This document shows, piece by piece, positions 7,721 through 14,557 of a stretch of DNA of 24,252 bases (position 1 is the stretch's first letter; each line of letters opens with the position of its first letter). Location: the NCBI GenBank assembly GCA_018714725.1, contig DVMZ01000133.1, positions 1 through 24,252 of the forward strand. Reading direction: 5' to 3'. Source of the DNA: Candidatus Scatosoma pullistercoris (GTDB taxonomy: Bacteria > Bacillota > Clostridia > Christensenellales > Borkfalkiaceae). The notes beneath the pieces are model-generated. The model was not told the DNA's origin. It saw only the letters and a program-made list of their open reading frames with translations, and searched no databases. The translations under genes were made by a program, and so were the position numbers.

Positions 7721-7846
7721 AAAAAAAACCTCCTGAACCCGTCCCGAAGGGCGGAAAAGAAATTTTCCGGCGTTCTGAGGTACTGTTCTGAATAGGAGGT
7801 GCCCGACCGCGGCAGAGTGGCTCCGTCCGCGTATTTACTTTTTATT
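7721..7846 (-). ncRNA. Candidate small structured RNA with its own promoter and terminator
   Basis: Bottom-strand transcript of about 126 nt expected from the promoter at 7853-7882. Visible structure from 5' to 3': a hairpin at 7831-7808 with arms CGCGG/CCGCG; two direct repeats ACCTC(N)CAGAAC at about 7800-7785 and 7781-7772; a perfect hairpin CGGAAAA/TTTTCCG at 7769-7752; and the 3' arm GTTCAGGAGGT (7738-7728) followed by eight T residues. Either upstream repeat can pair with the 3' arm, so two mutually exclusive folds of the terminator stem are possible. I do not recognise a known family: it lacks the SRP RNA apical loop, T-box sequence and tmRNA features. A short open frame starting at 7857 crosses it but begins inside the promoter. 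Confidence 0.55.
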
Positions 7847-7852
7847 TTCAAT

Positions 7853-7882
7853 ATCATATCACTTTTTTCACGCGCTTGTCAA
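7853..7882 (-). promoter_or_regulatory. Strong vegetative promoter of the candidate small RNA
   Basis: On the bottom strand a perfect TTGACA (7882-7877), an 18-bp spacer and TATGAT (7858-7853). No open frame with a ribosome binding site follows closely, so the product is probably a non-coding RNA starting near 7846. Confidence 0.75.
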
Positions 7883-7884
7883 GC

Positions 7885-7923
7885 AAAAAAATTTGTCCGG
7901 GCGCAATTTTTTTGCGCCCGGGC
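7885..7923 (-). terminator. Terminator separating ssb from the small-RNA promoter
   Basis: A perfect 10-bp stem CCGGGCGCAA/TTGCGCCCGG (7897-7906 with 7912-7921), extended by a G-T and a G-C pair, with a T5 loop. On the bottom strand the stem is followed by AAATTTTTTT. It should stop leftward readthrough from ssb just before the downstream promoter. The tract 7925-8106 is pyrimidine-rich and gene-free. Confidence 0.75.
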
Positions 7924-8106
7924 AAAATCTTGCCTCTTTTTCTCCCCCGAATCCTCCGCCCTTCTTCCCCTTTTCTCTTCTTTCCTCTCTTCCCCTCTCT
8001 CTTCTCCTCTCCCGCAACTCCTCGCCGCGCCCCTCCTCTTCTCCCTCGCCTTTTCCCGGCTTCCCTCCGGGGGGCGATTTTTCCGCCCGAAACCGCAGCA
8101 TTACAA

Positions 8107-8136
8107 TTGCGGCGCCCGGAAATTCGGGCGCCGCAA
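8107..8136 (-). terminator. Hairpin just after ssb
   Basis: A perfect 12-bp stem TTGCGGCGCCCG/CGGGCGCCGCAA with a 6-nt loop, 11 nt past the ssb stop codon. The tract after it (TTGTAAT) is only weakly T-rich, so it may act as an mRNA 3'-end stabiliser, with the second hairpin at 7885-7923 doing the terminating. Confidence 0.6.
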
Positions 8137-8147
8137 GGCCGAAAAAC

Positions 8148-8855
8148 TCAGACGATGCTGTCGGACATATGCGCATGGGCGTCGCCCTCGCGCAGAGTGT
8201 AGAGATCGAATTCGCTGTCGATGTCGAAATCCTCCGCGTTGTCAAACGCGGCAAGTTTGGAAACGGACACTTCATAGGCCGTCATCGTCTTCACTTCCGT
8301 TTCCGACAGGCGTTTCTGGTATTCGCGGCTCTGAATGCGGCCGGAGACCGCCACTTTGTCCCCGACGGAGAGATTTCTGACAAACCGCGCGTTCCGTCCC
8401 CAGGCGATGCAGGGAATGTAGTCGGACTTGTTGTACGCCCGGTTGACGGCGATCAGGATATCCGCAATTTCCCGGTTGAAGGGGGTGGTGCGGTAGACGG
8501 GCGGCTTGCAGATGTAGCCGCTCAGGAGGATACTGTTGGGATTTTTGCCGGGAATCTCTTCGAGGAGCTCCCGCACGAACACCGTCAGCATCAGCCGGGA
8601 TTTTCCGTTTTCCAGCTTGTTATAGCTCCGGAACTGCCCCAGCGCGCAGACGGTGGAACCGCGGCTCAGCGCCGAGCTTTCGATCAGCCGTTCGGACACG
8701 GTGACGGGCAGGATGTCCGCCTGACCCGAAAGGCGCATGACGCGCACGAAAAATTCGTAAAACCCTTCGCCGTACACTTCATGCGAAAACACCGCGTCGC
8801 TCACGATTTCGCCCATGATGTAAACCTTGTTGTTTTTTTCAGTTGCGTAATTCAT
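8148..8855 (-). CDS. Single-stranded DNA-binding protein with two tandem OB folds
   Basis: 235 residues from the ATG at 8855 (CCGGAGG site 5 nt upstream). Two SSB-type OB folds follow one another: residues about 8-96, with YGEGFYEFFVRV and GQFRSYN, and about 107-201, with GYICKPPVYRTTPFNREIADILIAVNRAYNKSDYIPCIAWGRNA. The second is the better conserved and resembles the SSB paralogues common in Clostridia. The C-terminal tail is acidic but ends DSIV rather than the DDDIPF-like tip that recruits partner proteins in classical SSB, so partner recruitment may differ. It is likely an accessory SSB rather than the replicative one, which normally sits between rpsF and rpsR. No promoter is obvious in 8856-9045. 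Confidence 0.85.
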   Translation of the reverse strand: MNYATEKNNKVYIMGEIVSDAVFSHEVYGEGFYEFFVRVMRLSGQADILPVTVSERLIESSALSRGSTVCALGQFRSYNKLENGKSRLMLTVFVRELLEEIPGKNPNSILLSGYICKPPVYRTTPFNREIADILIAVNRAYNKSDYIPCIAWGRNARFVRNLSVGDKVAVSGRIQSREYQKRLSETEVKTMTAYEVSVSKLAAFDNAEDFDIDSEFDLYTLREGDAHAHMSDSIV

Positions 8856-9045
8856 AAAAACCTCCGGTTTCGTTTTTCTTTGCATGCGTATCGAATCTTT
8901 TTTCCGTCCGGGCCGGTTTGCCCGTATTTCCTTCCGCGCCGATGGCGCCCGCTCTGTTTCCCGGCCTTTCTCTGCGCCTTTTTCGCCGTCGGCGCGTTGT
9001 CACGCGGGTTGTATTCCCCGCCCCGTATGTTTGCGTTTTTGCTTC

Positions 9046-9081
9046 CCGCAAAACCGTGCGCGGCTGTGCGCAGTTTTGCGG
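9046..9081. repeat. Long imperfect hairpin downstream of the polysaccharide deacetylase
   Basis: Outer arms CCGCAAAAC and GTTTTGCGG (9 of 9 bp) with an inner GCGC/GCGC pairing. It lies about 20 nt past the deacetylase stop codon on the bottom strand. There is no T-tract, so it is a 3'-end stem rather than a clear terminator. Confidence 0.5.
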
Positions 9082-9102
9082 CCCTCTGCGGAGGACGCTC
9101 TT

Positions 9103-9873
9103 TTACGCCGCCGCAGGCTTTTGCCGACCCGTCGAATCGATCGTATAGTTTTCCCGATAAATCAGCTCGCCGATCGGAACAAATTCGTACCCGCGGTTCT
9201 GAAGAGTGGAGAAAATCAGCGGCAGCGCCTCCGCCGTATGCAACCCGTTGTTGTGACAGAGAATGATCGAACCGGGTTTCACGCCGTTGATCACCCGCAT
9301 GGCGATGTCGGTTGCCGAGAGATTTTTCCAGTCCAGCGAATCGACGTCCCACTGAATGGGATACAACCCCAACGCGTTGGAAGTGTCGATGAGCAGATTG
9401 TCATAATCCCCGTACGGCGGCCGGAACAGCTCCACCTTTTTCCCCGTCACTTTTTCGATCGCTTCGGACGAAGAGACCAGCTCCTCGCGGATCTCGCTTT
9501 CGCTCTGGCGGCTCATATAGGAATGCGTCTTGCTGTGCGTCCCGATTTCATGCCCCGCTTCGTCGATCTTTTTCACATACTCGGGGTATTTTTCCGTCCA
9601 GAACTGCACCATAAAAAAAGTACACCTTACGCCGCTGCGCTCCATTTCCCTTAAAAGCGCGTCGGTGTATTCGGTGCCCCAGGCACAGTCGAAGGAAATC
9701 GCGATCCGCTTTTCCTCGCGTTCCACCGAATAGATGGGCAGCGAACGGGCTGTGGAAATCGCATGCACCGCGTACATCCCCACTTCCCGCATCACGAACA
9801 GCACCGCCACGGCGAGAGCGAGCAGTCCGATCCCGGACAGAAACCTTTTTGCCTTAAAACAGATTATTTTCAT
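9103..9873 (-). CDS. Membrane-anchored polysaccharide deacetylase (CE4 family, PdaB-like)
   Basis: 256 residues from the ATG at 9873, which has GAGGT upstream; codons further upstream in frame lack such a site. An N-terminal signal-anchor helix (about 13-37) puts the catalytic domain outside the membrane. NodB-homology motifs are present: motif 1 SFDCAWG with Asp62, motif 2 HSKTH with metal ligands His113 and His117, motif 3 RPPYG at 151-155, motif 4 ending DW near 182, and motif 5 LCHN with His207. In motif 1 the second Asp found in most CE4 enzymes is Cys63, as in PdaB-like proteins that carry Ala there. It should remove acetyl groups from peptidoglycan or another envelope glycan; the substrate is not determinable. 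The gene appears monocistronic. Confidence 0.88.
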   Translation of the reverse strand: MKIICFKAKRFLSGIGLLALAVAVLFVMREVGMYAVHAISTARSLPIYSVEREEKRIAISFDCAWGTEYTDALLREMERSGVRCTFFMVQFWTEKYPEYVKKIDEAGHEIGTHSKTHSYMSRQSESEIREELVSSSEAIEKVTGKKVELFRPPYGDYDNLLIDTSNALGLYPIQWDVDSLDWKNLSATDIAMRVINGVKPGSIILCHNNGLHTAEALPLIFSTLQNRGYEFVPIGELIYRENYTIDSTGRQKPAAA

Positions 9874-10178
9874 TCGATACCTCAATGCTAACAAATTCGG
9901 AAGGTCGGAAAATAGGGGGTCGGGGAGAATTTTGTCTTTTTTTATCAAACGCCCCCGCCTTTGTCCTTTTCTCCTTTTTCTTATTGTATGGACCGCCTTC
10001 GCCGATTATGACCGCCGTATATTTTTTCACTCTTATTTCTTTGCCGGGCGCTTTGCCCCGCCCTTCGTCCCGTTTTTTTCGCCCTCTTCCCCCGTCCGCC
10101 CAACCCGGCTCCCCCCCGCGCCCGTTTTCCGCCCCTCCTCGCCGCACTTTTTGTAAAAATTTTTTTACATGCAGACGC
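9874..10178. other. Gene-free divergent spacer
   Basis: Lies between the leftward deacetylase and the promoter of the rightward ABC operon. Positions 9980-10150 are pyrimidine-rich on the top strand. I found no clear promoter for the deacetylase and no RNA gene. Confidence 0.4.
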
Positions 10179-10207
10179 TTGACGGCACATTCCGCTTATG
10201 ATAGAAT
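10179..10207 (+). promoter_or_regulatory. Vegetative promoter of the ABC exporter operon
   Basis: TTGACG at 10179-10184, 17-bp spacer, TAGAAT at 10202-10207. Start near 10214, leader of about 90 nt. Confidence 0.8.
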
Positions 10208-10229
10208 ATTATCGGTTAAAGCGATCATA

Positions 10230-10262
10230 AAAGAATAATAAATTCTTATAGTTTTATTCTTT
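10230..10262. promoter_or_regulatory. Inverted repeat in the ABC operon leader, candidate operator
   Basis: Arms AAAGAATAA (10230-10238) and TTATTCTTT (10254-10262), 9 of 9 bp, spaced 15 bp. A smaller overlapping pairing AAGAAT/ATTCTT also exists. It lies between the predicted transcription start and the ribosome binding site, where a repressor could block elongation. No regulator gene is adjacent. Confidence 0.5.
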
Positions 10263-10303
10263 GCGAATTTCAACGCTTTACAACCTTTCTATAAGGAGAA
10301 TTT

Positions 10304-11185
10304 ATGGAAAAACAATTCTTTTCTTCAGGGACGTCTGCAGATGAACCGAAAGGCCCGTCTTTGGAGACTCCCGTCCCGGAATCGTCCGAAGGGACTCAGC
10401 CGGAAGGGGAAAACGTACTGACGGCCGTCAGCCTCAGAAAGACATTCCGCCTGTCGGCAAAGCAGCGGAAGATCGAAAAGACCCCTCTCCGGGAAAAAAT
10501 CGCGGTGGACGGCTTGTCCTTTTCGGCAAAGCGCGGGGAAATTTACGGGCTTCTGGGGCCGAACGGCGCCGGCAAAACCACTACTTTGCGAATGCTGGCC
10601 ACCCTCATCAAGCCGGATTCCGGAGACGCGGTCATCGACGGGTTTTCCATTGTCCGCCAGCCCGAAAAAGTGCGTTCCAAAATCGGATTTTTAACCAGCG
10701 AACTCAAACCCGACGAGTTTTTCACCCCCAGTTATACCTTTGACTTTTTCAGCGAATTGCAGAATATCCCCACCCAGGTAAGAGACGAACGAAAAAAAAT
10801 GCTCTTTTCCCGGTTCGGGATCGACAAATTTGCGGAGACGAAGATCTCCGACCTGTCCACGGGTATGAAGCAAAAGACGTCCATCGCCATTTCCCTGGTG
10901 CACGACCCGGAATTCATCATTTTTGACGAACCGACCAACGGCCTGGACGTACTCACCGCCAAATCGGTGACCGATTTCCTGCTGGAACTCAAAGCGCGGG
11001 GCAAAACCATTCTTTTATCGACGCACATTTTCTCGCTCGTGGAGAAAATCTGTGATCGGGTGGGCGTGATCATCGACGGAAAAATGGCGGCAGAGGACTC
11101 GGTTGCCGCGCTCACGCGGGAAAAGAATCTGGAAAACGTGTTTTTCGACATCTATGCCGCCGCCAAGGGAGGGGAAATTTTATGA
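10304..11185 (+). CDS. ABC transporter ATP-binding protein (NatA-like)
   Basis: 293 residues; ATG at 10304 after ATAAGGAGAATTT. Walker A GPNGAGKT at 85-92, signature LSTGM at 184-188, Walker B IIFDEP at 205-210 and H-loop His241 are all intact, so it should hydrolyse ATP. The Q-loop region reads IGFLTSELK, as in NatA-type exporter ATPases, which lack the usual Gln at this place. Residues 1-37 form an unusual Ser/Pro/Glu-rich, probably disordered extension before the ABC fold. The stop overlaps the start of the permease gene (ATGA), so the pair forms one exporter: presumably this ATPase with the ABC-2 permease next to it. Na+ export is the role of NatAB in Bacillus; the substrate here is unproven. 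Confidence 0.9.
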   Translation: MEKQFFSSGTSADEPKGPSLETPVPESSEGTQPEGENVLTAVSLRKTFRLSAKQRKIEKTPLREKIAVDGLSFSAKRGEIYGLLGPNGAGKTTTLRMLATLIKPDSGDAVIDGFSIVRQPEKVRSKIGFLTSELKPDEFFTPSYTFDFFSELQNIPTQVRDERKKMLFSRFGIDKFAETKISDLSTGMKQKTSIAISLVHDPEFIIFDEPTNGLDVLTAKSVTDFLLELKARGKTILLSTHIFSLVEKICDRVGVIIDGKMAAEDSVAALTREKNLENVFFDIYAAAKGGEIL

Positions 11186-12348
11186 AGAACATCCTGACGG
11201 TCATCAAAAAGGAATTTTCCCGCTTTTTCCGGGACAAACGGCTGGTTCTCTCGCTGATTCTGCCCGGCGTTCTCATCTATTTCATCTATTCCTTCCTCGG
11301 GGACGGAATCCTTTCCAATGTCGGCGGCACGGACGAAAATTACGTCTGTCAGGTGTATACGGTAAATATGCCCGACGCCTTCAAAACGCCTTTTGAGAGC
11401 CTGGAAAAAATGCAGTTACATGAGATTTCCGCCGACGAGGCGGACGAACACCGCCAGGCGGTTGCCGATCAGGAAGAGGATCTTCTGGTCGTCTTTCCCG
11501 AAAATTTTGAAGAGGACTACAACGCGGTGCTCGCCGGCACTTCGACCGAATTGCCCCGCGTCAACGTTTACTACAACACCGTCCGCACGGAAGGCACGCA
11601 GGCCTACACGCTGTTCGCAGGCGTATTGTCCGTCTTTCAGCAACAGGTGACCCCTTACTTCCTCTCCGACGTTCAGGACCTCGCCTCGGAGAAGGACATG
11701 ACGGGCATGATTTTCTCGATGATCGCACCCATGCTGGTGCTTATGTTCCTGTTCTCGGGGTGTATGGCGGTCGCACCCGAATCGATCGCGGGCGAAAAGG
11801 AGCGGGGCACGCTGGCCACCATGCTGGTCACGCCCGTCAGGCGCAGCCATATCGCAGCCGGCAAAATCATCGCTTTGAGCACGCTGTCCCTGCTGAGCGG
11901 ACTTTGCAGTTTCCTCGGCATCATTCTGTCCCTGCCCAAGCTCATGGGCGCGGCCGGCTCGCTCAGCGCCGCCGTGTACACGATCGGAGATTACGCCATG
12001 CTGCTCGGCATCGTGCTTTCCTCCGTGCTCGTCATCGTAGCCCTGGTATCCGTCGTCTCCGCTTTCGCAAAGAGCGTCAAAGAGGCCACCGCGATGATCG
12101 GCCCCCTCATGATCCTCGTCATGCTGCTCGGCGTGAGCACGATGTTCTCTTCCGGAAGCACCGGCTCGTACCTTTGGTATCTGATCCCCCTGTACAACAG
12201 CGCGCGCGCCATGAACGGCGTATTCTCGTTTGCGGCCTCGCCCGTCGCCGTGCTCATCACCGTCGTCATCAACGTCGTCGCAGCCGTAGGGCTTGCTTTC
12301 CTGCTTGCAAAGATGTTTGACAGCGAAAAAATCATGTTCAATAAATAA
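11182..12348 (+). CDS. ABC-2 family permease (NatB-like)
   Basis: 388 residues, starting 4 bp inside the ATPase gene. One transmembrane helix (about 20-42) is followed by a large extracytoplasmic domain (about 45-170) and then five or more helices (about 178-385). This is the ABC2_membrane_3 / NatB arrangement, with ESIAGEKERGTLATMLVTPV between helices 2 and 3 as the conserved cytoplasmic segment that couples to the ATPase. It is the membrane partner of the preceding gene. The substrate is unknown; lipid, drug and Na+ exporters share this fold. A strong terminator follows. Confidence 0.9.
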   Translation: MKNILTVIKKEFSRFFRDKRLVLSLILPGVLIYFIYSFLGDGILSNVGGTDENYVCQVYTVNMPDAFKTPFESLEKMQLHEISADEADEHRQAVADQEEDLLVVFPENFEEDYNAVLAGTSTELPRVNVYYNTVRTEGTQAYTLFAGVLSVFQQQVTPYFLSDVQDLASEKDMTGMIFSMIAPMLVLMFLFSGCMAVAPESIAGEKERGTLATMLVTPVRRSHIAAGKIIALSTLSLLSGLCSFLGIILSLPKLMGAAGSLSAAVYTIGDYAMLLGIVLSSVLVIVALVSVVSAFAKSVKEATAMIGPLMILVMLLGVSTMFSSGSTGSYLWYLIPLYNSARAMNGVFSFAASPVAVLITVVINVVAAVGLAFLLAKMFDSEKIMFNK

Positions 12349-12365
12349 ACCGATCGGAAACCTAC

Positions 12366-12420
12366 GCGCCCTGCGGCCGGACGAAACAGCGTCCCGGCCG
12401 CAGGGCGCTGTTTGTTTTTC
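12366..12420 (+). terminator. Intrinsic terminator of the ABC operon
   Basis: A perfect 15-bp GC-rich stem (12366-12380 with 12394-12408), 13-nt loop, then TGTTTGTTTTT. It begins 17 nt after the permease stop codon. Confidence 0.9.
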
Positions 12421-12910
12421 CCGTCCTTTTTCGTACCCTTTCACTCCCTTTTTTATCTTTTTTCATCCTTTTCCGGTCCTTTTTCGGGCCCCCGATTTCC
12501 CTTTCTCTCCCGATCCCGCGCCGCCCCGAACCAATCCCCCGGCAAATCCGTCCTCGCCCGCCGGTTTAATCCTCTGAAAAATCCGGATTTTCCCCATTCC
12601 CCCCTCCGCCCGCCTCCATTTCCCGATCTCCCCGTCTCTCTGTTTTTACGCCCGTCCGAACTCTCTCCGGTGCTTTTTCACACTCTCCGCCCTTCCGCAC
12701 CGGCCCGTTTCCCTTCTCTTCTCACACCGCCCCTCTCTCCGAGCGTTGTTTCCCTCCCCGGCTTTCCGCACCTCTTCGTTTCCCCCGTGCCCGATCGCTT
12801 TCTCTGCGTTGCCGCGCCTGCCCGGCCGCTTTCCGCTCTCTCCGGCCCGCCGGCACTCGCCCTCCCGAAAAAAGAGCTTCGGGGAGTGCGCCCTTTCCCC
12901 GTTTTTTTGG
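12421..12910. other. Pyrimidine-rich gene-free spacer
   Basis: About 490 bp of C/T-rich top strand between a terminator and a promoter. Frames crossing it have no recognisable domain. I see no RNA gene or mobile element. Confidence 0.5.
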
Positions 12911-12939
12911 TTTACTTTTCCTTTCGTTTTCGGTATAAT
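12911..12939 (+). promoter_or_regulatory. Promoter of the 85-residue orphan gene
   Basis: TTTACT at 12911-12916, 17-bp spacer, perfect TATAAT at 12934-12939, about 50 bp before the ATG. Confidence 0.75.
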
Positions 12940-12988
12940 AGAGAAGAGAAATTTCCCTCGCCCGCAGAGGACGGAAGGAGCAAGGCGC

Positions 12989-13246
12989 ATGAAAATCTGG
13001 GCAAAACTCATCACGGACGGAAAAATCCGCAAACAATTCGTCTACGAAAAGGAGGAGCGGCTGACCTATTCGCACTTTTTCGACTATCTCACCGAAATCT
13101 GTCAGGCGCTGGATATTCCGACCCCCGTTCTGCTCAAAACGCACATCTTCAATTTTGCAAAATTCAATCACGTCCGCTTTATCCGCCGCGATTTTGTGGA
13201 AGAATTCGATTACGATCAACTTTTTCTCGAAAACATCATTCTGTAA
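12989..13246 (+). CDS. Small conserved-looking cytoplasmic protein of unknown function
   Basis: 85 residues from the ATG at 12989, eight bases after AAGGAG. The frame is open much further upstream, but that part is spacer and lies before the promoter. No signal peptide, membrane helix or cysteine cluster is visible. It is mixed alpha/beta in character, opening MKIWAKLITDGKI, with a central LTEICQALDIPTPVLLKTHI and an acidic, aromatic C-terminus. Its own promoter (12911-12939), good ribosome binding site and tight terminator (13267-13292) make it a well-supported single-gene unit. I recall similar small proteins in Clostridia, but no function is known to me. Confidence 0.8.
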   Translation: MKIWAKLITDGKIRKQFVYEKEERLTYSHFFDYLTEICQALDIPTPVLLKTHIFNFAKFNHVRFIRRDFVEEFDYDQLFLENIIL

Positions 13247-13266
13247 CACCCGACCCCGCCTTTCCG

Positions 13267-13292
13267 CACCCGCTTTACGCGGGTGTTTTTTC
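13267..13292 (+). terminator. Intrinsic terminator of the 85-residue orphan
   Basis: CACCCGC/GCGGGTG stem (7 bp), loop TTTAC, then seven T residues; 20 nt after the stop codon. Confidence 0.85.
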
Positions 13293-13691
13293 TTTTCGCC
13301 GGCTCCTTTTCTGTTTTTATCCACCCCCCGCAGACCGTCTGTCCGTGCCGCCCTCCGCCTTTCGGATTGCTTTATTTTTTATAAATTTTTCTTATCTTTT
13401 ATTTCCTTTTGACTTGTTTGTATTTTGTTACGTTTTATAAGAAATTTTTATAAAACCGTACGACTCAAGTCGGTCTGCCATTCAAGATCAAAAAAGCCGG
13501 AGCCGGCTCGCAAAAATCGGAGCCGGACGGTCAAACAGAGGCGGGGAAGGCAACCGGAAAGGCGAAAAGGAAAAAGTTCCAAAAAGCAAAGTGCAAAAAA
13601 CGTCCCCCACCGGAAAGCAATCGTCCGCAAAATTTTTTCGGAGAGAGAGGGAGGGGAGGGGGGGAGGAGGATGTGCAGGCATACGGGGCAG
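13293..13691. other. Gene-free region: AT-rich patch with palindromes, then a purine-rich tract
   Basis: Positions 13370-13460 are AT-rich and contain a perfect inverted repeat GTTTTATAA/TTATAAAAC (13432-13440 with 13448-13456), followed by CGACT-CA-AGTCG (13461-13472). Positions about 13480-13675 are purine-rich on the top strand, the opposite bias to the spacers to the left. Open frames here are Lys/Arg-rich and unconvincing. Confidence 0.45.
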
Positions 13692-13799
13692 AAGATCACA
13701 GGGCCCGTACAGACCCTGCGGACCATACAAGCCACGCGGGCCGCACGGGCCACGAAACCCGCACACGCCACACGGGATACACACCCCGAACAGGTCACA
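13692..13799. repeat. Degenerate 18-bp tandem repeat, six units
   Basis: Units start at 13692, 13710, 13728, 13746, 13764 and 13782, with no indels. The consensus is roughly CANGCCACNCGGGCCNCA. The clearest units are 13728-13745 and 13764-13781. The 18-bp period keeps all three frames open and gives a collagen-like Gly-Pro pattern in one of them, but no ribosome binding site leads into it. Confidence 0.65.
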
Positions 13800-13875
13800 T
13801 GGTCTCCCGGACCGCCCGCTTTGCGAACTCACGGAAAGATTCCGGGAGTTTTTTGCCGCGAAGGCGGATATTTCA

Positions 13876-13904
13876 TTGACAAACGAGAAAAAATGCTGTA
13901 TAAT
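13876..13904 (+). promoter_or_regulatory. Perfect consensus promoter upstream of greA
   Basis: TTGACA at 13876-13881, 17-bp spacer, TATAAT at 13899-13904. It matches both consensus boxes at all six positions. The start is near 13911, 173 nt before the greA ATG. Confidence 0.88.
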
Positions 13905-13923
13905 AGATACAACTGAACAAAAA

Positions 13924-13967
13924 AGCCGTGGCTTCCGGAAACAATCGGGAAGTCACGGTTGATTTTT
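13924..13967 (+). terminator. greA leader hairpin 1, terminator-like
   Basis: CCGTGGCTTCC (13926-13936) pairs with GGAAGTCACGG (13948-13958), 11 pairs including one G-U, extendable by two. It is followed by TTGATTTTT. It starts about 13 nt after the predicted transcription start. Confidence 0.6.
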
Positions 13968-13969
13968 AA

Positions 13970-13993
13970 CGTTCGCGGAGTGAACGGTTTTTT
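13970..13993 (+). terminator. greA leader hairpin 2, terminator-like
   Basis: CGTTC (13970-13974) pairs with GAACG (13982-13986), 7-nt loop, then G and six T residues (13988-13993). The stem is short, but the U-tract is good. It sits in tandem with hairpin 1 ahead of greA. Confidence 0.5.
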
Positions 13994-14083
13994 CGTGTAC
14001 GAAAATAGTCAGATTGCGAAAGAAGAACCACGCAAAACTCCTTCCTACCCGACGGACGACCGCAAAGGGAGGTATTGATTATT

Positions 14084-14551
14084 ATGGCGGATCAGTTTTT
14101 CATGACACAAAAGGGTTATGATGAGGCGGTGGAGCGGCTGAAATATCTGCAGACCACCAAACGGCAGGAAATTATCGAGCGCATTGCAGAAGCGCGCAGT
14201 CACGGCGATCTTTCGGAAAACGCGGAATACGACGCGGCGCGCAACGAGCAGTCCGCCAACGAGGGGGAAATCGTCGAGCTCGATTACAAGATCAAGAACG
14301 CGAAGATCATCGAAGAAAACGACGACACTTCTTTTGTGCACATCGGTTCCCGCGTGACCGTGTTCGATCCCGATCTGGAAGAATCGGAAACTTACGAAAT
14401 CACGGGTACGACCGAATCCAACGCGATGGAGAATAAAATCTCCAACGAATCCCCGGTAGGCGCCGCGCTGCTGAAACACAAAGTCGGCGACGAAGTGCTT
14501 ATCGCCGCTCCCGACGGAGCGTACACGCTGCGCATCACCAACATCGCCTGA
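14084..14551 (+). CDS. greA: Transcription elongation factor GreA
   Basis: 155 residues, the usual GreA length. GreA enters the secondary channel of RNA polymerase and stimulates cleavage of backtracked RNA. The N-terminal coiled coil (about 8-75) carries the tip motif GDLSENAEYDAAR at 41-53, with the catalytic acidic residues Asp42 and Glu45. The C-terminal FKBP-like domain (about 80-153) includes SPVGAALLKHKVGDEV. The ATG at 14084 is preferred over an in-frame TTG at 14075, because the GGGAGG site at 14067-14072 is only 2 nt from the TTG but 11 nt from the ATG. It is transcribed from a perfect promoter through a structured leader. lysS follows 229 bp downstream, a common pairing in Firmicutes. 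Confidence 0.95.
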   Translation: MADQFFMTQKGYDEAVERLKYLQTTKRQEIIERIAEARSHGDLSENAEYDAARNEQSANEGEIVELDYKIKNAKIIEENDDTSFVHIGSRVTVFDPDLEESETYEITGTTESNAMENKISNESPVGAALLKHKVGDEVLIAAPDGAYTLRITNIA

Positions 14552-14557
14552 AAAGGG

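Noticed and set aside
7794..7840. tRNA-Ser/Leu-like start (GGAGGTGCCCGA) on the top strand
   Set aside because: No anticodon arm, T-loop GTTCAANTC or matching 3' acceptor strand follows.
7627..7857. 76-residue bottom-strand frame at the candidate small RNA
   Set aside because: Its start lies within the -10 region of the promoter, so the transcript would not contain it; it has no ribosome binding site and covers a structured element with a terminator.
13425..13916. Basic 163-residue open frame before greA
   Set aside because: Lys/Arg-rich low-complexity product spanning a minisatellite; no ribosome binding site and no recognisable motif.
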